Shown here one piece after another: positions 24,668 to 31,035 of a stretch of 31,035 nucleotides of DNA (the stretch's first letter is position 1; each line of letters starts with the position of its first letter). The position numbers were made by a program, and so were the translations under genes. This DNA is from TMED69 sp964642505. GTDB taxonomy: Bacteria > Pseudomonadota > Gammaproteobacteria > Ga0077536. The stretch spans positions 1-31,035 of the forward strand of contig CAZXQY010000022.1 of the NCBI GenBank assembly GCA_964642505.1, in the 5' to 3' direction. The notes under the pieces were generated by a model, which worked only from the letters and a program-made list of their open reading frames with translations, searched no databases and was not told the origin of the DNA.

Positions 24668-26059
24668 TCAAATTTCCTTTGCGAGTTGGGGAGCTAAGCC
24701 AACGTATTTTGAAGGTGTTAATTTCTTCAAAAGTTGAATTTTTTCTTCTGGTACATCTAAAGAGTCTACAAAATCGTGGATGGTTTTTTTATCTAGAGGT
24801 TTGCCCCTACTGAGTTCTTTAAGCTGTTCGTAAGCGTCTTCTATACCACAAGATCGCATGACCATTTGAACAGGTTCAGCCAGGATATCCCAACAGTCTT
24901 CCAAATCGAGGGACATTTTATCTTCGTTTATATCTAGTTTGTCTAGGCCTTTATTTAACGACTCAGTGGCTAAAAGATGGTGGCTGAGCGCCACTCCTAG
25001 GTTCCTAAGTACAGTGGAGTCGCTGAGATCTCTTTGCAGCCGAGAGATAGTTAGTTTCTGTGCAAAATGTTGCATTAGCGCGGTTGAAATCCCCAGATTA
25101 CCTTCTGCGTTTTCAAAATCGATGGGATTTATCTTGTGGGGCATAGTCGAAGAGCCTACCTCAGATTTGTTTTGTTTTTGAGAAAAATACCCGATAGAAA
25201 TGTAAGCCCATATATCTTGAGACAGATCAATCAATATCGAATTTATCAAGCCCAACTCATTAAAGTAACAAGCCATTGAATCGTGAGGCTCGATCTGCGT
25301 TGTATAAGGATTGAATTCTAAATTCAGGCTTTCCACAAACTTACGAGAGATTTTTTGCCAGTCTGTGTTGGGGTAGGCCACTATAAAGGCGTTATAGTTC
25401 CCCACAGCACCATTTATCTTTCCTTTTAACGCGAGATTTGACCATTTCGCGGCTTGGCTTTCTAGCCTATAAACAAAGTTTGCCAGCTCTTTACCCATCG
25501 TGGTTGGCGTTGCCGGCTGTCCGTGGGTCCTAGAAAGCATGCTACAATTGGCGTAGCGATTGGCGAGGTTTCTAAGAGTTTGACACAAGCTGTGAATAGC
25601 TGGCAGCACATAATTCCGGCGGACATTTTCAAGCATTATACCGTAGGCTAAATTGTTTATGTCTTCCGAAGTGCAGCCAAAATGTATATACGGAACCAAT
25701 CGCTTCAATAAGTTTTCTCTTAGCATTTTTTCTTGCAGGAAATACTCAATAGCCTTGACGTCGTGATTAATGGATTTTTCCAGCTCCTTGATCTTTTGCC
25801 CATCTTTTTCTGAAAACTCTCTCACTATTTCCTTGAGTTTCTGGTTAATGGTTTTCACCTTGGCTTCTTTATCCAGAGCTAATTCTTGAGACAGTGTTAA
25901 AAGCCAACCTATTTCTACTTCTAATCTATTTTTCATCAGTCCGTATTCACTTAACGAAGCACGCAGGGATGAGGTTCTCCCTCCATATCGCCCATCTATA
26001 GGAGAAATGGCCGTTAATTCATTTAATTGGTTGTCACGCGTTTTGTCATCTATAGGCAC
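24668..26059 (-). CDS. purB: adenylosuccinate lyase
   Basis: PurB releases fumarate from SAICAR and from adenylosuccinate, acting twice in purine synthesis. The sequence matches the long E. coli-type lyase: A-I-S-P-I-D-G-R-Y, C-T-S-E-D-I-N-N, L-S-R-T-H-G-Q-P-A-T-P (catalytic His), G-K-I-N-G-A-V-G-N-Y-N-A and the signature SSTMPHKINPIDFENAEGN with the mobile-loop serine. It has 463 residues. The start is a GTG at 26059 overlapping the end of the reductase gene by 10 bp, with GAGGAG at 26076-26071 upstream. Confidence 0.97.
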   Translation of the reverse strand: MPIDDKTRDNQLNELTAISPIDGRYGGRTSSLRASLSEYGLMKNRLEVEIGWLLTLSQELALDKEAKVKTINQKLKEIVREFSEKDGQKIKELEKSINHDVKAIEYFLQEKMLRENLLKRLVPYIHFGCTSEDINNLAYGIMLENVRRNYVLPAIHSLCQTLRNLANRYANCSMLSRTHGQPATPTTMGKELANFVYRLESQAAKWSNLALKGKINGAVGNYNAFIVAYPNTDWQKISRKFVESLNLEFNPYTTQIEPHDSMACYFNELGLINSILIDLSQDIWAYISIGYFSQKQNKSEVGSSTMPHKINPIDFENAEGNLGISTALMQHFAQKLTISRLQRDLSDSTVLRNLGVALSHHLLATESLNKGLDKLDINEDKMSLDLEDCWDILAEPVQMVMRSCGIEDAYEQLKELSRGKPLDKKTIHDFVDSLDVPEEKIQLLKKLTPSKYVGLAPQLAKEI

Positions 26060-27087
26060 GGGTTTTTGTTCTCCTCGTAGAGATTATTTATTTTTTTTTC
26101 TAGTGACTTCGTCGTTTTTGGTGGACGTTTAGTTAAATTTTCTTGTAATTGTTCGACGCTTGTACTTCCTACTATTGCACTCGCCGTAAAAGGACGCGAA
26201 AGGACGAAGCCCAAGCTCATCAAGGACAACCCGATCCGCTGGTTTTTCGCTAACTCAGTTAACAAATTTCTCTGGCGAATGCTGGGCAATGAGCAATAGG
26301 TCTTGAAGCCTATGTTTCTTTTTGTCCTCCTTCGTATGGTTTCAAGGCTATCGGAAGGACGGTCAGTTAACAACCCCATTGCTAACGGAGAATAGGCTAG
26401 TAGACTAAGTTTTTCGTGATGCGCGACCTCAGCGAGGTTCATTTCAAATTTTCTATTCAGCAGATTATAAGGGTTTTGCAATGAGATGATCTTTGTATTT
26501 GGGAAAGCCTTTTCATATTCCAGTAACTTCTTAACACCCCATGGTGATTCGTTGCAAAGTCCGACATATCTGATTTTACCTTCTGTGGTCAGCTTATTGA
26601 GAGCTTCCATGGTTGTTTCAAAAGAGTAATCGAGTTCCTTTAATGGAGGTCGGAAAAACGGTTTGCTAATGTCTATCGCTCTGTCAGGCCAATGCAAGTG
26701 AAATAGGTCGATATAATCCGTACTCAATCTGCGTAGGCTGCCTTCAACAGCTTCAAAAAGATTTTTTTTACTGTGGGAAGAACGCCCGCTTCTTACCCAT
26801 TTGATAAAATCCCCAGGGCCAGCAGCTTTCGTAGAAATTATCACACGGTTGCGAATTTTTCTCTTTTTCAGCCAATCCCCTATGATTAATTCACTATTAC
26901 CGAATGTATTAGCTTTGACAGGAGCCGGATAAATTTCCGCCGTATCGATCAGATTGACCCCCGCGTCGTACGCGAGATCGAGTTGAGCTTCGGCATCGAC
27001 CTTTTCAGTTTCCCCTCCGAAAGTCATCGAGCCCAACGATAGAACGCTGACTTTGAGGTCACTTTTGCCAACTCTTCGTTTTTCCAT
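26050..27087 (-). CDS. tas: Tas-like aldo/keto reductase
   Basis: NADP(H)-dependent aldo/keto reductase of the family of E. coli Tas, whose physiological substrate is unclear. The TIM barrel of 345 residues (Tas has 346) keeps the catalytic tetrad: Asp48 and Tyr53 (N-L-I-D-T-A-E-I-Y-P), Lys87 (I-S-T-K-A-A) and His132 (L-H-W-P). Q-N-P-Y-N-L-L-N-R and S-A-I-V-G-S-T-S, lining the cofactor site, are also present. It is the first gene of the minus-strand set and overlaps purB by 10 bp; this coupling with purine genes looks positional rather than metabolic. The symbol is by similarity only. Confidence 0.85.
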   Translation of the reverse strand: MEKRRVGKSDLKVSVLSLGSMTFGGETEKVDAEAQLDLAYDAGVNLIDTAEIYPAPVKANTFGNSELIIGDWLKKRKIRNRVIISTKAAGPGDFIKWVRSGRSSHSKKNLFEAVEGSLRRLSTDYIDLFHLHWPDRAIDISKPFFRPPLKELDYSFETTMEALNKLTTEGKIRYVGLCNESPWGVKKLLEYEKAFPNTKIISLQNPYNLLNRKFEMNLAEVAHHEKLSLLAYSPLAMGLLTDRPSDSLETIRRRTKRNIGFKTYCSLPSIRQRNLLTELAKNQRIGLSLMSLGFVLSRPFTASAIVGSTSVEQLQENLTKRPPKTTKSLEKKINNLYEENKNPCL

Positions 27088-27161
27088 TTACTTTTTTAAT
27101 AATATTTGTGTACATAATATATAATATTTTAGAAAAGTGGGTACCGTATAGTATTAGTCTT
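27088..27161 (+). promoter_or_regulatory. Divergent tas-rnt intergenic region with a TATAAT box
   Basis: This 74-nt, very AT-rich gap separates two divergent genes. A perfect TATAAT at 27120-27125, part of a tandem ATAATAT repeat (27114-27127), could be the -10 of rnt, giving a start near 27132 and a 30-nt leader. No convincing -35 is seen at the right distance. A minus-strand promoter for tas must also lie here, but I cannot single one out. Confidence 0.4.
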
Positions 27162-27776
27162 ATGAAAGGGTATATGATTTCGGATAGATTTCGGGGATTT
27201 CTCCCTGTAATAGTCGATATAGAGTCGGGCGGATTCAATCCGGAAACCGATGCACTGCTCGAAATAGCGGTAGTACTAATATCTTACGTGAAGTCCGACG
27301 GTTGGCGCAGAGACAGGACTCTAAGTTTTCACGTAGAGCCATTTGAGGGCGCTAACTTAGATAGACGTGCTCTGGATTTTAACAAAATAGACCCTAGTCA
27401 TCCTTTTCGCCACGAGATTGCGCAAGCTGAAACAAATGTATTGTCGGCCATAAAAAAAGAGGTGGTGTGCGAATTGACCAAATACAATTGCTCGCGCGCA
27501 ATACTAGTTGGGCACAACGCTTCCTTCGATCTCGGGTTTCTAAACGCTGCTGTCAAGCGGGTAGGCATAAAAGGTTTCCCATTTCATAGTTTTAGTACTT
27601 TTGATACGGCGACGCTTGCTGGTTTGGTTTTTGGTCAGACGGTTTTGGCTAGAGCTATGCAAGTGGCGGGGTTTCAGTGGGACGTAGCTGAAGCACACTC
27701 GGCAGCGTATGACGCTGAAGGGACTGCTGATCTTTTCTGTGAGATTGTCAACAAATGGGATAATTTGGACGTTTAA
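27162..27776 (+). CDS. rnt: ribonuclease T
   Basis: RNase T is a dimeric 3'-5' exonuclease that trims tRNA, 5S and 23S rRNA ends. The DEDDh active site is intact: Asp19 and Glu21 in VIVDIESGGFN, Asp in V-G-H-N-A-S-F-D-L, and His/Asp in E-A-H-S-A-A-Y-D-A-E-G-T-A. FHVEPFEGANL and T-F-D-T-A-T-L-A-G-L-V-F-G-Q-T-V-L are family hallmarks. The frame opens at a GTG at 27108, upstream of the TATAAT box, so the ATG at 27162 (204 residues) is more likely; ATG 27174 is another option. The gene converges on mtaD, overlapping by 4 bp. Confidence 0.95.
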   Translation: MKGYMISDRFRGFLPVIVDIESGGFNPETDALLEIAVVLISYVKSDGWRRDRTLSFHVEPFEGANLDRRALDFNKIDPSHPFRHEIAQAETNVLSAIKKEVVCELTKYNCSRAILVGHNASFDLGFLNAAVKRVGIKGFPFHSFSTFDTATLAGLVFGQTVLARAMQVAGFQWDVAEAHSAAYDAEGTADLFCEIVNKWDNLDV

Positions 27777-29107
27777 CTAGTGTTGTTTTTAAAAGCCGCT
27801 ATTTTTTCCTGCCAAAATTTGGTTTTTTCGACCACTTGCCTCGTATCAATCGTCAGCAGCTGACCATCATTCACGAGTTGTCGCCCACCCACCCAGACAG
27901 CCCGAATCTGATTTTTATGTCCGTTATATACGATCTGAACCACTGGATCATACACAGGGGTGCTTCCAATTTGGTTGATTTCGATCGCCACAATGTCCGC
28001 CAATTTGCCGGTCTCTAGGCTACCTATTTTTTCTCCTAGACCTAGGGCTTGAGCTCCATTGTAAGTTGCCATTTCCAAAGCCACATTCGCCGGCAACGCA
28101 GTCGGAGATTTGTTGATGCCTTTAGCTAATAAAGATGCTGTTCTCATCTCTCCTAGCATGTCTAAGTCGTTATTGCTTGCCGCACTATCAGTTCCTATTG
28201 CTACATTTAGGCCTGCCTGCGACATTCGTAGAATAGGAGCAATTCCGCTGCCTAGTTTTAGGTTACTTCTAGGGCAATGAGCCACGTTAACACCCGATCG
28301 GGCGAGGAAAGATATATCTTCGTCCGAAATGCTGGTCGCATGAACGGCTGTTAGCCTCGGAGAAAGCAGCCCGTGTTCCTTGAGCCTTCTTATGGGGGAG
28401 CAACCGTATTTAAGAACGGATTCCTCCACTTCTTCTCTCGTTTCTTGAACATGCATATGGATCTGGACATCCATTTCTTCCGCCAACGTCGCAACTCTCA
28501 GCATTGAATCATCATCTATTGTATAGGGTGCATGAGGTGCGAAGGCACACGATATTAGCGGATGGGTTCGAAAATCGTCATGGATTTTTTGACCTTTCTT
28601 GAAATATTCGTCCACTGAACCAGCCCATGCAGAGGGAAACATTATTATAATCATACCAATGCAAGCTCTGATTCCTGATTCTATACATGATCTTGCTGTT
28701 TCGTCTCCGTAGAAGTACATGTCGTTAAAGCAAGTAGTGCCGCTTAGCAGCATTTCGGCTATCGACAATGTTGATCCATCCCGCACAAATTCTTTATTTA
28801 CAAAGGCTGATTCAATGGGCCATATGTGTTTTCTTAACCATTCTTTGAGAGACAGATCCTCAGCGTATCCCCGCAGGAGAGACATTGGTGAATGATTGTG
28901 GCAATTGATTAAGCCTGGAATTAGTACGGAAGATCGGTAGTCGATTTCTTCAACATTATCTTTTTTCTTTTTCTCTAGCCACTTCTCCGTTGGCAGGATA
29001 GCTGATATTTTTTGACCGTCTATTATCAAGCTATGGTTTTCAAGTACCATGTTTGCGGGTTTTACTGGTACTATCCATCCCGCGTGCAATGCTTTCTTTT
29101 TACTCAT
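27773..29107 (-). CDS. mtaD: 5'-methylthioadenosine / S-adenosylhomocysteine deaminase
   Basis: This amidohydrolase-fold metalloenzyme deaminates methylthioadenosine (and often S-adenosylhomocysteine) to the inosine derivative. From the ATG at 29107 it has 444 residues, the length I recall for the Pseudomonas aeruginosa enzyme. Metal ligands are His70 and His72 (NCHNHSP), His219 (HMHVQET), His256 (A-V-H-A-T-S) and Asp307 (I-G-T-D-S-A-A-S-N-N). The frame is open upstream to 29215 but that would run into mtnA and lacks conservation. It faces mtnA divergently, as in Pseudomonas, which supports MTA as the main substrate. Confidence 0.92.
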   Translation of the reverse strand: MSKKKALHAGWIVPVKPANMVLENHSLIIDGQKISAILPTEKWLEKKKKDNVEEIDYRSSVLIPGLINCHNHSPMSLLRGYAEDLSLKEWLRKHIWPIESAFVNKEFVRDGSTLSIAEMLLSGTTCFNDMYFYGDETARSCIESGIRACIGMIIIMFPSAWAGSVDEYFKKGQKIHDDFRTHPLISCAFAPHAPYTIDDDSMLRVATLAEEMDVQIHMHVQETREEVEESVLKYGCSPIRRLKEHGLLSPRLTAVHATSISDEDISFLARSGVNVAHCPRSNLKLGSGIAPILRMSQAGLNVAIGTDSAASNNDLDMLGEMRTASLLAKGINKSPTALPANVALEMATYNGAQALGLGEKIGSLETGKLADIVAIEINQIGSTPVYDPVVQIVYNGHKNQIRAVWVGGRQLVNDGQLLTIDTRQVVEKTKFWQEKIAAFKNNTS

Positions 29108-29127
29108 TACGTTATAATAACCTAAAA

Positions 29128-29164
29128 GTAGACATTTATTTGTGCCAAACAAATTCGTGTCTAC
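29128..29164. promoter_or_regulatory. 37-nt double dyad between divergent mtaD and mtnA
   Basis: The element has arms GTAGACA (29128-29134) and TGTCTAC (29158-29164), both perfect, and inside them ATTTGT (29138-29143) and ACAAAT (29149-29154), also perfect, around a 5-nt centre GCCAA; 3-nt spacers lie on each side. It sits 20 nt from the mtaD start and 30 nt from the mtnA start. A possible mtnA promoter overlaps it (TTGTGC 29140-29145, TACAAA 29162-29167, spacing 16). The symmetry and position fit a shared operator; an RNA hairpin in either leader is the alternative. Confidence 0.55.
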
Positions 29165-29194
29165 AAATTGAACACAGTTATTAGCCGGAGATAT

Positions 29195-30220
29195 ATGGAT
29201 CCGATAAGCTGGCAAGGCGGTAGGTTGATTCTGCTAGATCAACGACGTCTCCCAAATTCTATCGAGTATTTGTCGTGCGAGACTTCACAGGAAGTTTTTG
29301 AGGCAATAAGGTCTATGGTAGTGCGAGGAGCGCCTGCGATCGGTGTTGCGGCTGCATACGGTATGGTCCTTGTGGCAAAGGAGGCGGCGGAGAAGCCGCC
29401 CGCTACTCGAAAAGAATATATTTTTTCGCGGGCTGAATTTCTAAAAGGTGCCCGTCCTACGGCCATAAATCTAAAATGGGCTTTAGACAGTATGATTCGC
29501 ATTGTAGAGTCTACGGATTGGGTTGAAATAACACATAAATTAGAAAGAACCGCCGTGACTATTCATGCCGATGATTTGGAAGCTAATAGCGAAATGGGGC
29601 GTTTGGGGGCAACCTTAATTGATGTCGGTTCGGGCGTGCTTACTCACTGTAATGCCGGTGCTCTTGCTACAGCAGGATATGGAACAGCTTTAGGTGTAAT
29701 CCGTAGCGCTTACAAGAAAGGTTTAGTAGAAAAAGTTTATGCGACAGAAACTCGCCCTTGGCTGCAGGGATCCAGACTGACCGCAACAGAGCTTCAATGG
29801 GACGGTATAGGTGTAACTTTGATCGCGGATAGTGCGGCCGGATTTCTTTTTCGTTCGGGTAGAATAGATTGGGTAATAGTGGGGGCCGATAGGGTCGCTG
29901 TTAATGGGGATGTGGCTAATAAAATAGGCACTTACTCTTTGGCCGTTTTGGCTAAGTATCACCAGGTTCGTTTTATGGTCGTTGCTCCGACTTCAACCAT
30001 AGATGCGAAAGTGTTCGAGGGTTCTAATATTCCCATTGAATATCGCTCCGGCGAGGAGATTACTAAGTTTGGAGAAAAGTGGCTGGCCCCACCTAAAACA
30101 GAAGCTTTCAATCCAGTTTTCGACGTTACACCAGCGGAATTAATCGACGTGATCGTTACCGAAAAAGGAGTGATTTTGAATCCGCAAGAAGGAAAAATTC
30201 AGTCCTTGATATCAAAGTGA
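29195..30220 (+). CDS. mtnA: methylthioribose-1-phosphate isomerase
   Basis: MtnA isomerises 5-methylthioribose 1-phosphate to the ribulose form in methionine salvage. It belongs to the eIF2B-like fold. L-P-N-S-I-E-Y at the N-terminus, S-M-V-V-R-G-A-P-A-I-G-V-A-A-A-Y-G, the catalytic Cys in L-T-H-C-N-A-G-A-L-A-T-A-G-Y-G-T-A-L-G, E-T-R-P-W-L-Q-G-S-R-L-T-A, and the catalytic Asp in G-A-D-R-V-A-x-N-G-D-V-A-N-K-I-G-T-Y are all seen. The frame opens at TTG 29168, but the ATG at 29195 has GGAG 4 nt upstream and gives 341 residues. The mtnA-gyrA order is the Pseudomonas one. Confidence 0.96.
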   Translation: MDPISWQGGRLILLDQRRLPNSIEYLSCETSQEVFEAIRSMVVRGAPAIGVAAAYGMVLVAKEAAEKPPATRKEYIFSRAEFLKGARPTAINLKWALDSMIRIVESTDWVEITHKLERTAVTIHADDLEANSEMGRLGATLIDVGSGVLTHCNAGALATAGYGTALGVIRSAYKKGLVEKVYATETRPWLQGSRLTATELQWDGIGVTLIADSAAGFLFRSGRIDWVIVGADRVAVNGDVANKIGTYSLAVLAKYHQVRFMVVAPTSTIDAKVFEGSNIPIEYRSGEEITKFGEKWLAPPKTEAFNPVFDVTPAELIDVIVTEKGVILNPQEGKIQSLISK

Positions 30221-30257
30221 AGTAGCTCGGGTCTAATAGTGCGCTGGTGCCATAGAT

Positions 30258-30301
30258 GTGGTACACTTAAGCTTCAAAAAAAAGTCTACTAAATTTATAA
30301 C
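30258..30301 (+). promoter_or_regulatory. gyrA promoter candidates
   Basis: The 104-nt mtnA-gyrA gap offers two candidates. One is an extended -10, TGG-TACACT (30259-30267), without a clear -35. The other is TTCAAA (30273-30278), 17 nt, TATAAC (30296-30301), which would leave a leader of about 17 nt. An A8 tract lies at 30275-30283 or thereabouts. An imperfect G.U-containing dyad (GTGCCA...TGGTAC, about 30247-30264) precedes them. I cannot choose between the two from sequence. Confidence 0.4.
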
Positions 30302-30324
30302 AATCAATAACTTATGGATATCCG

Positions 30325-31035
30325 ATGGAAGATTATGCACGCGATTTAGAGCAGGTCAATATAGAAGACGAAATGCGTGATTCCTATATGGATTATGCCA
30401 TGAGCGTCATTGTTGGGAGAGCTTTGCCGGACGCCCGAGATGGCCTTAAACCAGTGCATCGGAGAGTATTATTTTCAATGCACGAGGCTGGTGTTGTTTG
30501 GAATCGTCCATACGTGAAGTGTGCGCGTGTAGTGGGTGACGTCATGGGGAAATATCACCCGCATGGTGACAGTTCAATTTATGATGCCTTAGTGAGAATG
30601 GCGCAAGATTTTTCGATGAGGTGCCCGTTAATAGATGGCCAAGGTAACTTCGGTTCGATAGATGGAGATGCTCCTGCTGCAATGCGTTATACAGAGTGCA
30701 GATTGGCGAAAATATCTAACGAGGTGCTTGCAGATATTGATATGGAAACAGTTGATTTCGCCCCGAATTACGACGGTAAAGAATCTGAGCCGGCTGTCCT
30801 TCCGTCTAAAGTTCCCAATCTACTCATTAATGGATCGAGTGGAATCGCTGTTGGTATGGCAACCAACATACCGCCCCATAATTTATCTGAGGTGATGGAC
30901 GCTTGTATTGCTTTGGTGGATAAACCCGGTCTCGATATTGAGAGCGTGCGGGCTCACGTTCCAGGGCCCGATTTCCCGACAGCAGGAATAATAAATGGAG
31001 CGGAGGGTATTCAAGAAGCTTATAGAACTGGCCGA
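30325..31035 (+). CDS. gyrA: DNA gyrase subunit A, 5' part (runs off the window)
   Basis: GyrA carries the DNA breakage-reunion activity of gyrase, which supercoils DNA with GyrB. The frame starts at ATG 30325 and is open to the last base (237 codons), so no stop is seen. It reads DYAMSVIVGRALPDARDGLKP, GKYHPHGDS, GQGNFGSIDGD and VGMATNIPPHNL. Numbering coincides with E. coli: catalytic Tyr122 (A-A-M-R-Y-T-E), and in the quinolone-resistance region Ser83 and Asp87 are both present, the sensitive wild-type state. An ATG at 30314 is in a different frame. ParC is the only alternative, and the start, motifs and mtnA neighbour favour GyrA. Confidence 0.96.
   Translation, partial: MEDYARDLEQVNIEDEMRDSYMDYAMSVIVGRALPDARDGLKPVHRRVLFSMHEAGVVWNRPYVKCARVVGDVMGKYHPHGDSSIYDALVRMAQDFSMRCPLIDGQGNFGSIDGDAPAAMRYTECRLAKISNEVLADIDMETVDFAPNYDGKESEPAVLPSKVPNLLINGSSGIAVGMATNIPPHNLSEVMDACIALVDKPGLDIESVRAHVPGPDFPTAGIINGAEGIQEAYRTGR

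Noticed and set aside
27108..27161. N-terminal extension of rnt from GTG 27108
   Set aside because: It starts upstream of the only good -10 box and adds 18 residues not seen in RNase T.
29108..29215. N-terminal extension of mtaD up to 29215
   Set aside because: It would overlap the mtnA start and cross the dyad; the family's N-terminus begins at the 29107 ATG.
1..31035. tRNA/rRNA genes, CRISPR arrays, IS elements, phage or toxin-antitoxin genes
   Set aside because: I looked in all gaps and found no cloverleaf, regular direct repeats, terminal inverted repeats or transposase-like frames; the gaps are too short for most of these.

Overview
The window is a gene-dense piece of a gammaproteobacterial chromosome with an AT-leaning base composition. 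From leuD/leuB to purF the order leuB-asd-fimV-truA-trpF-trpB-trpA-accD-folC-dedD-cvpA-purF is the arrangement I know from Pseudomonadales/Oceanospirillales-type gammaproteobacteria. The blocks pyrG-kdsA-eno-ftsB-ispD-ispF and mtaD/mtnA-gyrA point the same way. No phage, IS element, CRISPR array, tRNA or rRNA is visible.

Layout. (1) 1-12724, plus strand: the last codons of leuD, then leuB, asd, fimV (short), truA, a trpFBA-accD-folC-dedD-cvpA-purF run that begins behind a dyad-bearing promoter, serving leucine, the aspartate family, tryptophan, fatty-acid, folate and purine synthesis. (2) 12725-14772: a Prx5-type peroxiredoxin followed closely by a PLP-dependent aromatic-L-amino-acid decarboxylase; this pair is the accessory part of the window. 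(3) 14904-20157, plus strand: pyrG-kdsA-eno-ftsB-ispD-ispF, with stop/start overlaps. (4) 20149-27087, minus strand: transcribed in the order tas-like aldo/keto reductase, purB, purL, Smr-domain nuclease; the last gene overlaps the end of ispF tail to tail. (5) 27162-31035: rnt (plus), converging with mtaD (minus), which diverges from mtnA (plus) across a strong 37-nt dyad; then the 5' end of gyrA, which runs off the window.

Functionally almost everything is housekeeping: amino-acid, purine, CTP, KDO and isoprenoid synthesis, glycolysis, cell division, tRNA modification and methylthioadenosine salvage. I do not see a new multi-gene system. The points most worth a second look are the aromatic amino-acid decarboxylase with an unusual substitution in its PLP-site motif, two well-formed dyads in regulatory positions (before trpF and between mtaD and mtnA), a metal-dependent-type KdsA, a FimV lacking its usual C-terminal region, and heavy use of non-ATG starts and overlapping gene ends, which suggests a compact genome.
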